A stretch of DNA of 64,000 nt from Liopterus haemorrhoidalis (taxonomy: Eukaryota; Arthropoda; Insecta; Coleoptera; Dytiscidae), in contig OZ020618.1 in NCBI GenBank assembly GCA_963971575.1, positions 32,280,731 through 32,344,730 of the forward strand. The letters are read 5' to 3'. Every line of letters starts with the position of its first letter. Positions within the stretch are counted from its first letter, which is position 1. A model generated the notes under the pieces. That model did no database searches and was not told where the DNA came from. It was given only the letters and a program-made list of their open reading frames with translations. The translations under genes and the position numbers were made by a program. Below are positions 1 to 12,609 of this stretch, piece after piece.

Positions 1-129
1 ACCAAGAATTTTGATATTATTGACAGAAAATAGCAACGAAATAGTTGAATTTTCCAAATTCATGTTTTACTTAAAAACTGGCTAAGCGCAACATGTTTTA
101 GAAGTACATAACACTTATTTTGGTTTCTG
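1..129 (+). repeat. Example of left alpha monomer
   Basis: Exemplar of the alpha type. Against beta it has CCAAATTCATG for CAAAATTCAAG, CTTAAAAACTGGCTAAG for CTTGAAAACTGGTTAAG, and CATG followed by GAAGTACAT. Alpha units recur singly every few monomers through the left array. A partial alpha with CCAAATTCATG but CTTGAAAACTGGTTAAG also occurs, for example in the unit starting at 388, and looks like an alpha/beta recombinant. Confidence 0.93.
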
Positions 130-173
130 ACCAAGAATTTTGATATTATTGACAGAAAATAGCAACGAAATAG

Positions 174-192
174 TTGAATTTTCAAAATTCAA
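174..192. repeat. 19-bp dyad in monomer core (dyad 1, exemplar)
   Basis: TTGAATTTTCAAAATTCAA is a perfect inverted repeat of 9-bp arms around one C. It is present in beta and gamma units on the left and in the commonest right units (for example 42621-42639). In alpha the change to CCAAATTCA shortens the arms to GAATTT/AAATTC. Such a dyad could form a short hairpin or bind a dimeric protein; neither is shown. Confidence 0.9.
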
Positions 193-204
193 GTTTTACT
201 TGAA
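188..204. repeat. 17-bp dyad in monomer core (dyad 2, exemplar)
   Basis: TTCAAGTTTTACTTGAA has 7-bp arms around TTT and overlaps the end of dyad 1 by five bases. It is intact in beta and gamma and in the commonest right unit. It is broken in alpha by CAAG to CATG and ACTTG to ACTTA, and in the second right type by CAAG to CACG. Confidence 0.88.
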
Positions 205-516
205 AACTGGTTAAGCGCAACACGTTTTAGAAGTACATAACACTTATTTTGGTTTCTGACCAAGAATTTTGATATACTTGACAGAAAATAGCAACGAAAT
301 AGTTGAATTTTCAAAATTCAAGTTTTACTTGAAAACTGGTTAAGCGCAACACGTTTTAGAAGTACATAACACTTATTTTGGTTTCTGACCAAGAATTTTG
401 ATATTATTGACAGAAAATAGCAACGAAATAGTTGAATTTTCCAAATTCATGTTTTACTTGAAAACTGGTTAAGCGCAACACGTTTTAGAAGTACATAACA
501 CTTATTTTGGTTTCTG

Positions 517-646
517 ACCAAGAATTTTGATATTATTGACAGAAAATAGCAACGAAATAGTTGAATTTTCAAAATTCAAGTTTTACTTGAAAACTGGTTA
601 AGCGCAACATGTTTTAGAAGATACATAACACTTATTTTGGTTTCTG
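517..646 (+). repeat. Example of left gamma monomer (130 bp)
   Basis: Exemplar of the 130-bp type. It matches beta except for CATG in place of CACG and an extra base giving GAAGATACAT in place of GAAGTACAT. The two changes almost always travel together, so gamma is a true subtype. Rare exceptions such as CATG with GTACAT near 3969 and near 12118 look like recombinants. Confidence 0.93.
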
Positions 647-3600
647 ACCAAGAATTTTGATATTATTGACAGAAAATAGCAACGAAATAGTTGAATTTTC
701 AAAATTCAAGTTTTACTTGAAAACTGGTTAAGCGCAACACGTTTTAGAAGTACATAACACTTATTTTGGTTTCTGACCAAGAATTTTGATATTATTGACA
801 GAAAATAGCAACGAAATAGTTGAATTTTCAAAATTCAAGTTTTACTTGAAAACTGGTTAAGCGCAACATGTTTTAGAAGATACATAACACTTATTTTGGT
901 TTCTGACCAAGAATTTTGATATTATTGACAGAAAATAGCAACGAAATAGTTGAATTTTCAAAATTCAAGTTTTACTTGAAAACTGGTTAAGCGCAACACG
1001 TTTTAGAAGTACATAACACTTATTTTGGTTTCTGACCAAGAATTTTGATATTATTGACAGAAAATAGCAACGAAATAGTTGAATTTTCAAAATTCAAGTT
1101 TTACTTGAAAACTGGTTAAGCGCAACATGTTTTAGAAGATACATAACACTTATTTTGGTTTCTGACCAAGAATTTTGATATTATTGACAGAAAATAGCAA
1201 CGAAATAGTTGAATTTTCAAAATTCAAGTTTTACTTGAAAACTGGTTAAGCGCAACACGTTTTAGAAGTACATAACACTTATTTTGGTTTCTGACCAAGA
1301 ATTTTGATATTATTGACAGAAAATAGCAACGAAATAGTTGAATTTTCCAAATTCATGTTTTACTTGAAAACTGGTTAAGCGTAACACGTTTTAGAAGTAC
1401 ATAACACTTATTTTGGTTTCTGACCAAGAATTTTGATATTATTGACAGAAAATAGCAACGAAATAGTTGAATTTTCAAAATTCAAGTTTTACTTGAAAAC
1501 TGGTTAAGCGCAACATGTTTTAGAAGATACATAACACTTATTTTGGTTTCTGACCAAGAATTTTGATATTATTGACAGAAAATAGCAACGAAATAGTTGA
1601 ATTTTCCAAATTCATGTTTTACTTAAAAACTGGCTAAGCGCAACATGTTTTAGAAGTACATAACACTTATTTTGGTTTCTGACCAAGAATTTTGATATTA
1701 TTGACAGAAAATAGCAACGAAATAGTTGAATTTTCAAAATTCAAGTTTTACTTGAAATCTGGTTAAGCGCAACATGTTTTAGAAGATACATAACACTTAT
1801 TTTGGTTTCTAACCAAGAATTTTGATATTATTGACAGAAAATAGCAACGAAATAGTTGAATTTTCAAAATTCAAGTTTTACTTGAAAACTGGTTAAGCGC
1901 AACACGTTTTAGAAGTACATAACACTTATTTTGGTTTCTGACCAAGAATTTTGATATTATTGACAGAAAATAGCAACGAAATAGTTGAATTTTCAAAATT
2001 CAAGTTTTACTTGAAAACTGGTTAAGCGCAACACGTTTTAGAAGTACATAACACTTATTTTGGTTTCTGACCAAGAATTTTGATATTATTGACAGAAAAT
2101 AGCAACGAAATAGTTGAATTTTCAAAATTCAAGTTTTACTTGAAAACTGGTTAAGCGCAACATGTTTTAGAAGATACATAACACTTATTTTGGTTTCTGA
2201 CCAAGAATTTTGATATTATTGACAGAAAATAGCAACGAAATAGTTGAATTTTCAAAATTCAAGTTTTACTTGAAATCTGGTTAAGCGCAACATGTTTTAG
2301 AAGATACATAACACTTATTTTGGTTTCTGACTAAGAATTTTGATATTTATGACAGAAAATAGCAACGAAATAGTTGAATTTTCAAAATTCAAGTTTTACT
2401 TGAAAACTGGTTAAGCGCAACACGTTTTAGAAGTACATAACACTTATTTTGGTTTCTGACCAAGAATTTTGATATTATTGACAGAAAATAGCAACGAAAT
2501 AGTTGAATTTTCAAAATTCAAGTTTTACTTGAAAACTGGTTAAGCGCAACACGTTTTAGAAGTACATAACACTTATTTTGGTTTCTGACCAAGAATTTTG
2601 ATATTATTGACAGAAAATAGCAACGAAATAGTTGAATTTTCAAAATTCAAGTTTTACTTGAAAACTGGTTAAGCGCAACATGTTTTAGAAGATACATAAC
2701 ACTTATTTTGGTTTCTGACCAAGAATTTTGATATTATTGACAGAAAATAGCAACGAAATAGTTGAATTTTCAAAATTCAAGTTTTACTTGAAAACTGGTT
2801 AAGCGCAACACGTTTTAGAAGTACATAACACTTATTTTGGTTTCTGACCAAGAATTTTGATATTATTGACAGAAAATAGCAACGAAATAGTTGAATTTTC
2901 CAAATTCATGTTTTACTTAAAAACTGGCTAAGCGCAACATGTTTTAGAAGTACATAACACTTATTTTGGTTTCTGACCAAGAATTTTGATATTATTGACA
3001 GAAAATAGCAACGAAATAGTTGAATTTTCAAAATTCAAGTTTTACTTGAAAACTGGTTAAGCGCAACACGTTTTAGAAGTACATAACACTTATTTTGGTT
3101 TCTGACCAAGAATTTTGATATACTTGACAGAAAATAGCAACGAAATAGTTGAATTTTCAAAATTCAAGTTTTACTTGAAAACTGGTTAAGCGCAACACGT
3201 TTTAGAAGTACATAACACTTATTTTGGTTTCTGACCAAGAATTTTGATATTATTGACAGAAAATAGCAACGAAATAGTTGAATTTTCCAAATTCATGTTT
3301 TACTTGAAAACTGGTTAAGCGCAACACGTTTTAGAAGTACATAACACTTATTTTGGTTTCTGACCAAGAATTTTGATATTATTGACAGAAAATAGCAACG
3401 AAATAGTTGAATTTTCCAAATTCATGTTTTACTTAAAAACTGGCTAAGCGCAACATGTTTTAGAAGTACATAACACTTATTTTGGTTTCTGACCAAGAAT
3501 TTTGATATTATTGACAGAAAATAGCAACGAAATAGTTGAATTTTCAAAATTCAAGTTTTACTTGAAAACTGGTTAAGCGCAACACGTTTTAGAAGTACAT

Positions 3601-4267
3601 AACACTTATTTTGGTTTCTGACCAAGAATTTTGATATTATTGACAGAAAATAGCAACGAAATAGTTGAATTTTCAAAATTCAAGTTTTACTTGAAAACTG
3701 GTTAAGCGCAACACGTTTTAGAAGTACATAACACTTATTTTGGTTTCTGACCAAGAATTTTGATATTATTGACAGAAAATAGCAACGAAATAGTTGAATT
3801 TTCAAAATTCAAGTTTTACTTGAAAACTGGTTAAGCGCAACATGTTTTAGAAGATACATAACACTTATTTTGGTTTCTGACCAAGAATTTTGATATTATT
3901 GACAGAAAATAGCAACGAAATAGTTGAATTTTCAAAATTCAAGTTTTACTTGAAAACTGGTTAAGCGCAACATGTTTTAGAAGTACATAACACTTATTTT
4001 GGTTTCTGACCAAGAATTTTGATATTATTGACAGAAAATAGCAACGAAATAGTTGAATTTTCAAAATTCAAGTTTTACTTGAAAACTGGTTAAGCGCAAC
4101 ACGTTTTAGAAGTACATAACACTTATTTTGGTTTCTGACCAAGAATTTTGATATTATTGACAGAAAATAGCAACGAAATAGTTGAATTTTCAAAATTCAA
4201 GTTTTACTTGAAAACTGGTTAAGCGCAACATGTTTTAGAAGATACATAACACTTATTTTGGTTTCTG

Positions 4268-7200
4268 ACCAAGAATTTTGATATTATTGACAGAAAATAG
4301 CAACGAAATAGTTGAATTTTCAAAATTCAAGTTTTACTTGAAAACTGGTTAAGCGCAACACGTTTTAGAAGTACATAACACTTATTTTGGTTTCTGACCA
4401 AGAATTTTGATATTATTGACAGAAAATAGCAACGAAATAGTTGAATTTTCCAAATTCATGTTTTACTTAAAAACTGGCTAAGCGCAACATGTTTTAGAAG
4501 AACATAACACTTATTTTGGTTTCTGACCAAGAATTTTGATATTATTGACAGAAAATAGCAACGAAATAGTTGAATTTTCAAAATTCAAGTTTTACTTGAA
4601 AACTGGTTAAGCGCAACATGTTTTAGAAGATACATAACACTTATTTTGGTTTCTGACCAAGAATTTTGATATTATTGACAGAAAATAGCAACGAAATAGT
4701 TGAATTTTCAAAATTCAAGTTTTACTTGAAAACTGGTTAAGCGCAACACGTTTTAGAAGTACATAACACTTATTTTGGTTTCTGACCAAGAATTTTGATA
4801 TTATTGACAGAAAATAGCAACGAAATAGTTGAATTTTCAAAATTCAAGTTTTACTTGAAATCTGGTTAAGCGCAACATGTTTTAGAAGATACATAACAAT
4901 TATTTTGGTTTCTGACCAAGAATTTTGATATTATTGACAGAAAATAGCAACGAAATAGTTGAATTTTCAAAATTCAAGTTTTACTTGAAAACTGGTTAAG
5001 CGCAACACGTTTTAGAAGTACATAACACTTATTTTGGTTTCTGACCAAGAATTTTGATATTATTGACAGAAAATAGCAACGAAATAGTTGAATTTTCCAA
5101 ATTCATGTTTTACTTAAAAACTGGCTAAGCGCAACACGTTTTAGAAGTACATAACACTTATTTTGGTTTCTGACCAAGAATTTTGATATTATTGACAGAA
5201 AATAGCAACGAAATAGTTGAATTTTCCAAATTCATGTTTTACTTGAAAACTGGTTAAGCGCAACACGTTTTAGAAGTACATAACACTTATTTTGGTTTCT
5301 GACCAAGAATTTTGATATTATTGACAGAAAATAGCAACGAAATAGTTGAATTTTCAAAATTCAAGTTTTACTTAAAAACTGGTTAAGCGCAACACGTTTT
5401 AGAAGTACATAACACTTATTTTGGTTTCTGACCAAGAATTTTGATATTATTGACAGAAAATAGCAACGAAATAGTTGAATTTTCAAAATTCAAGTTTTAC
5501 TTGAAAACTGGTTAAGCGCAACACGTTTTAGAAGTACATAACACTTATTTTGGTTTCTGACCAAGAATTTTGATATTATTGACAGAAAATAGCAACGAAA
5601 TAGTTGAATTTTCAAAATTCAAGTTTTACTTGAAAACTGGTTAAGCGCAACATGTTTTAGAAGATACATAACACTTATTTTGGTTTCTGACCAAGAATTT
5701 TGATATTATTGACAGAAAATAGCAACGAAATAGTTGAATTTTCAAAATTCAAGTTTTACTTGAAACCTGGTTAAGCGCAACACGTTTTAGAAGTACATAA
5801 CACTTATTTTGGTTTCTGACCAAGAATTTTGATATTATTGACAGAAAATAGCAACGAAATAGTTGAATTTTCAAAATTCAAGTTTCACTTGAAAACTAGT
5901 TAAGCGCAACACGTTTTAGAAGTACATAACACTTATTTTGGTTTCTGACCAAGAATTTTGATATTATTGACAGAAAATAGCAACGAAATAGTTGAATTTT
6001 CAAAATTCAAGTTTTACTTCAAAACTGGTTAAGCGCAACACGTTTTAGAAGTACATAACACTTATTTTGGTTTCTGACCAAGAATTTTGATATTATTGAC
6101 AGAAAATAGCAACGAAATAGTTGAATTTTCAAAATTCAAGTTTTACTTGAAAACTGGTTAAGCGCAACACGTTTTAGAAGTACATAACACTTATTTTGGT
6201 TTCTGACCAAGAATTTTGATATTATTGACAGAAAATAGCAACGAAATAGTTGAATTTTCCAAATTCATGTTTTACTTAAAAACTGGCTAAGCGCAACACG
6301 TTTTAGAAGTACATAACACTTATTTTGGTTTCTGACCAAGAATTTTGATATTATTGACAGAAAATAGCAACGAAATAGTTGAATTTTCCAAATTCATGTT
6401 TTACTTGAAAACTGGTTAAGCGCAACACGTTTTAGAAGTACATAACACTTATTTTGGTTTCTGACCAAGAATTTTGATATTATTGACAGAAAATAGCAAC
6501 GAAATAGTTGAATTTTCGAAATTCAAGTTTTACTTAAAAACTGGTTAAGCGCAACACGTTTTAGAAGTACATAACACTTATTTTGGTTTCTGACCAAGAA
6601 TTTTGATATTATTGACAGAAAATAGCAACGAAATAGTTGAATTTTCAAAATTCAAGTTTTACTTGAAAACTGGTTAAGCGCAACACGTTTTAGAAGTACA
6701 TAACACTTATTTTGGTTTCTGACCAAGAATTTTGATATTATTGACAGAAAATAGCAACGAAATAGTTGAATTTTCAAAATTCAAGTTTTACTTGAAAACT
6801 GGTTAAGCGCAACATGTTTTAGAAGATACATAACACTTATTTTGGTTTCTGACCAAGAATTTTGATATTATTGACAGAAAATAGCAACGAAATAGTTGAA
6901 TTTTCAAAATTCAAGTTTTACTTGAAACCTGGTTAAGCGCAACACGTTTTAGAAGTACATAACACTTATTTTGGTTTCTGACCAAGAATTTTGATATTAT
7001 TGACAGAAAATAGCAACGAAATAGTTGAATTTTCAAAATTCAAGTTTCACTTGAAAACTGGTTAAGCGCAACACGTTTTAGAAGTACATAACACTTATTT
7101 TGGTTTCTGACCAAGAATTTTGATATTATTGACAGAAAATAGCAACGAAATAGTTGAATTTTCAAAATTCAAGTTTTACTTCAAAACTGGTTAAGCGCAA

Positions 7201-7367
7201 CACGTTTTAGAAGTACATAACACTTATTTTGGTTTCTGACCAAGAATTTTGATATTATTGACAGAAAATAGCAATGAAATAGTTGAATTTTCAAAATTCA
7301 AGTTTTACTTGAAAACTGGTTAAGCGCAACACGTTTTAGAAGTACATAACACTTATTTTGGTTTCTG
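4268..7367 (+). repeat. 24-monomer block, copy 1 of 3
   Basis: Copies lie at 13447-16546 (+9179) and about 33351-36450 (a further +19904). Markers shared at these offsets include AAACCTGG (5765, 14944, 34848; and 6927, 16106, 36010) and CTTCAAAACTGG. GAAGAACAT (4501, 13680) and TTTCACTTGAAAACTAG (5883, 15062) are shared by copies 1 and 2 only. Each copy contains the same internal 9-monomer duplication of 1162 bp, so that duplication came before the spread of the block. Confidence 0.85.
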
Positions 7368-7756
7368 ACCAAGAATTTTGATATACTTGACAGAAAATAG
7401 CAACGAAATAGTTGAATTTTCAAAATTCAAGTTTTACTTGAAAACTGGTTAAGCGCAACACGTTTTAGAAGTACATAACACTTATTTTGGTTTCTGACCA
7501 AGAATTTTGATATTATTGACAGAAAATAGCAACGAAATAGTTGAATTTTCCAAATTCATGTTTTACTTGAAAACTGGTTAAGCGCAACACGTTTTAGAAG
7601 TACATAACACTTATTTTGGTTTCTGACCAAGAATTTTGATATTATTGACAGAAAATAGCAACGAAATAGTTGAATTTTCAAAATTCAAGTTTTACTTGAA
7701 AACTGGTTAAGCGCAACATGTTTTAGAAGATACATAACACTTATTTTGGTTTCTGA

Positions 7757-10700
7757 CCAAGAATTTTGATATTATTGACAGAAAATAGCAACGAAATAGT
7801 TGAATTTTCAAAATTCAAGTTTTACTTGAAAACTGGTTAAGCGCAACACGTTTTAGAAGTACATAACACTTATTTTGGTTTCTGACCAAGAATTTTGATA
7901 TTATTGACAGAAAATAGCAACGAAATAGTTGAATTTTCAAAATTCAAGTTTTACTTGAAAACTGGTTAAGCGCAACATGTTTTAGAAGATACATAACACT
8001 TATTTTGGTTTCTGACCAAGAATTTTGATATTATTGACAGAAAATAGCAACGAAATAGTTGAATTTTCAAAATTCAAGTTTTACTTGAAAACTGGTTAAG
8101 CGCAACACGTTTTAGAAGTACATAACACTTATTTTGGTTTCTGACCAAGAATTTTGATATTATTGACAGAAAATAGCAACGAAATAGTTGAATTTTCAAA
8201 ATTCAAGTTTTACTTGAAAACTGGTTAAGCGCAACATGTTTTAGAAGATACATAACACTTATTTTGGTTTCTGACCAAGAATTTTGATATTATTGACAGA
8301 AAATAGCAACGAAATAGTTGAATTTTCAAAATTCAAGTTTTACTTGAAAACTGGTTAAGCGCAACACGTTTTAGAAGTACATAACACTTATTTTGGTTTC
8401 TGACCAAGAATTTTGATATTATTGACAGAAAATAGCAACGAAATAGTTGAATTTTCCAAATTCATGTTTTACTTGAAAACTGGTTAAGCGTAACACGTTT
8501 TAGAAGTACATAACACTTATTTTGGTTTCTGACCAAGAATTTTGATATTATTGACAGAAAATAGCAACGAAATAGTTGAATTTTCAAAATTCAAGTTTTA
8601 CTTGAAAACTGGTTAAGCGCAACATGTTTTAGAAGATACATAACACTTATTTTGGTTTCTGACCAAGAATTTTGATATTATTGACAGAAAATAGCAACGA
8701 AATAGTTGAATTTTCCAAATTCATGTTTTACTTAAAAACTGGCTAAGCGCAACATGTTTTAGAAGTACATAACACTTATTTTGGTTTCTGACCAAGAATT
8801 TTGATATTATTGACAGAAAATAGCAACGAAATAGTTGAATTTTCAAAATTCAAGTTTTACTTGAAATCTGGTTAAGCGCAACATGTTTTAGAAGATACAT
8901 AACACTTATTTTGGTTTCTAACCAAGAATTTTGATATTATTGACAGAAAATAGCAACGAAATAGTTGAATTTTCAAAATTCAAGTTTTACTTGAAAACTG
9001 GTTAAGCGCAACACGTTTTAGAAGTACATAACACTTATTTTGGTTTCTGACCAAGAATTTTGATATTATTGACAGAAAATAGCAACGAAATAGTTGAATT
9101 TTCAAAATTCAAGTTTTACTTGAAAACTGGTTAAGCGCAACACGTTTTAGAAGTACATAACACTTATTTTGGTTTCTGACCAAGAATTTTGATATTATTG
9201 ACAGAAAATAGCAACGAAATAGTTGAATTTTCAAAATTCAAGTTTTACTTGAAAACTGGTTAAGCGCAACATGTTTTAGAAGATACATAACACTTATTTT
9301 GGTTTCTGACCAAGAATTTTGATATTATTGACAGAAAATAGCAACGAAATAGTTGAATTTTCAAAATTCAAGTTTTACTTGAAATCTGGTTAAGCGCAAC
9401 ATGTTTTAGAAGATACATAACACTTATTTTGGTTTCTGACCAAGAATTTTGATATTATTGACAGAAAATAGCAACGAAATAGTTGAATTTTCAAAATTCA
9501 AGTTTTACTTGAAAACTGGTTAAGCGCAACACGTTTTAGAAGTACATAACACTTATTTTGGTTTCTGACCAAGAATTTTGATATTATTGACAGAAAATAG
9601 CAACGAAATAGTTGAATTTTCCAAATTCATGTTTTACTTAAAAACTGGCTAAGCGCAACATGTTTTAGAAGTACATAACACTTATTTTGGTTTCTGACCA
9701 AGAATTTTGATATTATTGACAGAAAATAGCAACGAAATAGTTGAATTTTCAAAATTCAAGTTTTACTTGAAAACTGGTTAAGCGCAACACGTTTTAGAAG
9801 TACATAACACTTATTTTGGTTTCTGACCAAGAATTTTGATATTATTGACAGAAAATAGCAACGAAATAGTTGAATTTTCAAAATTCAAGTTTTACTTGAA
9901 AACTGGTTAAGCGCAACATGTTTTAGAAGATACATAACACTTATTTTGGTTTCTGACCAAGAATTTTGATATTATTGACAGAAAATAGCAACGAAATAGT
10001 TGAATTTTCAAAATTCAAGTTTTACTTGAAAACTGGTTAAGCGCAACACGTTTTAGAAGTACATAACACTTATTTTGGTTTCTGACCAAGAATTTTGATA
10101 TTATTGACAGAAAATAGCAACGAAATAGTTGAATTTTCAAAATTCAAGTTTTACTTGAAAACTGGTTAAGCGCAACATGTTTTAGAAGATACATAACACT
10201 TATTTTGGTTTCTGACCAAGAATTTTGATATTATTGACAGAAAATAGCAACGAAATAGTTGAATTTTCAAAATTCAAGTTTTACTTGAAAACTGGTTAAG
10301 CGCAACACGTTTTAGAAGTACATAACACTTATTTTGGTTTCTGACCAAGAATTTTGATATTATTGACAGAAAATAGCAACGAAATAGTTGAATTTTCCAA
10401 ATTCATGTTTTACTTGAAAACTGGTTAAGCGTAACACGTTTTAGAAGTACATAACACTTATTTTGGTTTCTGACCAAGAATTTTGATATTATTGACAGAA
10501 AATAGCAACGAAATAGTTGAATTTTCAAAATTCAAGTTTTACTTGAAAACTGGTTAAGCGCAACATGTTTTAGAAGATACATAACACTTATTTTGGTTTC
10601 TGACCAAGAATTTTGATATTATTGACAGAAAATAGCAACGAAATAGTTGAATTTTCCAAATTCATGTTTTACTTAAAAACTGGCTAAGCGCAACATGTTT

Positions 10701-11638
10701 TAGAAGTACATAACACTTATTTTGGTTTCTGACCAAGAATTTTGATATTATTGACAGAAAATAGCAACGAAATAGTTGAATTTTCAAAATTCAAGTTTTA
10801 CTTGAAATCTGGTTAAGCGCAACATGTTTTAGAAGATACATAACACTTATTTTGGTTTCTAACCAAGAATTTTGATATTATTGACAGAAAATAGCAACGA
10901 AATAGTTGAATTTTCAAAATTCAAGTTTTACTTGAAAACTGGTTAAGCGCAACACGTTTTAGAAGTACATAACACTTATTTTGGTTTCTGACCAAGAATT
11001 TTGATATTATTGACAGAAAATAGCAACGAAATAGTTGAATTTTCAAAATTCAAGTTTTACTTGAAAACTGGTTAAGCGCAACACGTTTTAGAAGTACATA
11101 ACACTTATTTTGGTTTCTGACCAAGAATTTTGATATTATTGACAGAAAATAGCAACGAAATAGTTGAATTTTCAAAATTCAAGTTTTACTTGAAAACTGG
11201 TTAAGCGCAACATGTTTTAGAAGATACATAACACTTATTTTGGTTTCTGACCAAGAATTTTGATATTATTGACAGAAAATAGCAACGAAATAGTTGAATT
11301 TTCAAAATTCAAGTTTTACTTGAAATCTGGTTAAGCGCAACATGTTTTAGAGGATACATAACACTTATTTTGGTTTCTGACCAAGAATTTTGATATTATT
11401 GACAGAAAATAGCAACGAAATAGTTGAATTTTCAAAATTCAAGTTTTACTTGAAAACTGGTTAAGCGCAACACGTTTTAGAAGTACATAACACTTATTTT
11501 GGTTTCTGACCAAGAATTTTGATATTATTGACAGAAAATAGCAACGAAATAGTTGAATTTTCCAAATTCATGTTTTACTTAAAAACTGGCTAAGCGCAAC
11601 ATGTTTTAGAAGTACATAACACTTATTTTGGTTTCTGA
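7757..11638 (+). repeat. 15-monomer tandem duplication (1941 bp x2)
   Basis: GCGTAACACG at 8490 recurs at 10431 and TTTCTAACCAAG at 8920 recurs at 10861, both exactly 1941 bp apart (15 units plus six 1-bp insertions). The alpha/beta/gamma order repeats from about 7757-9697 to about 9698-11638, so the copies are adjacent. Ends are approximate. Confidence 0.82.
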
Positions 11639-12609
11639 CCAAGAATTTTGATATTATTGACAGAAAATAGCAACGAAATAGTTGAATTTTCAAAATTCAA
11701 GTTTTACTTGAAAACTGGTTAAGCGCAACACGTTTTAGAAGTACATAACACTTATTTTGGTTTCTGACCAAGAATTTTGATATTATTGACAGAAAATAGC
11801 AACGAAATAGTTGAATTTTCAAAATTCAAGTTTTACTTGAAAATTGGTTAAGCGCAACACGTTTTAGAAGTACATAACACTTATTTTGGTTTCTGACCAA
11901 GAATTTTGATATTATTGACAGAAAATAGCAACGAAATAGTTGAATTTTCAAAATTCAAGTTTTACTTGAAAACTGGTTAAGCGCAACATGTTTTAGAAGA
12001 TACATAACACTTATTTTGGTTTCTGACCAAGAATTTTGATATTATTGACAGAAAATAGCAACGAAATAGTTGAATTTTCAAAATTCAAGTTTTACTTGAA
12101 AACTGGTTAAGCGCAACATGTTTTAGAAGTACATAACACTTATTTTGGTTTCTGACCAAGAATTTTGATATTATTGACAGAAAATAGCAACGAAATAGTT
12201 GAATTTTCAAAATTCAAGTTTTACTTGAAAACTGGTTAAGCGCAACACGTTTTAGAAGTACATAACACTTATTTTGGTTTCTGACCAAGAATTTTGATAT
12301 TATTGACAGAAAATAGCAACGAAATAGTTGAATTTTCAAAATTCAAGTTTTACTTGAAAACTGGTTAAGCGCAACATGTTTTAGAAGTACATAACACTTA
12401 TTTTGGTTTCTGACCAAGAATTTTGATATTATTGACAGAAAATAGCAACGAAATAGTTGAATTTTCAAAATTCAAGTTTTACTTGAAAACTGGTTAAGCG
12501 CAACACGTTTTAGAAGTACATAACACTTATTTTGGTTTCTGACCAAGAATTTTGATATTATTGACAGAAAATAGCAACGAAATAGTTGAATTTTCCAAAT
12601 TCATGTTTT

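Larger units (their letters stand above)
130..258 (+). repeat. Example of left beta monomer (129 bp)
   Basis: Exemplar of the commonest left type: CAAAATTCAAG in the core, CTTGAAAACTGGTTAAGCG, then CACGTTTTAGAAGTACATAAC. It has 37 G/C in 129 bp and three CpG sites (CAACGAAA, AAGCGCAA, CACGTT). Both dyad elements of the core are intact. Confidence 0.93.
130..2459 (+). repeat. ~18-monomer block, copy at ~7239-9568 (offset 7109)
   Basis: Three rare variants recur at exactly +7109 bp: GATATACTTGAC (271 and 7380), GCGTAACACG (1381 and 8490) and TTTCTAACCAAG (1811 and 8920). The order of alpha, beta and gamma units matches between these limits and diverges outside them. Ends are approximate to about one monomer. 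Confidence 0.85.

Noticed and set aside
188..204. Transcription terminator hairpin
   Set aside because: The inverted repeat is AT-rich with a 3-base loop and no following T tract tied to any gene; it recurs in most monomers as part of the satellite.
130..258. Bacterial-type promoter, from TTGACA in each monomer
   Set aside because: No matching -10 element at suitable spacing, no gene downstream, and the hexamer is expected by chance in AT-rich DNA copied hundreds of times.
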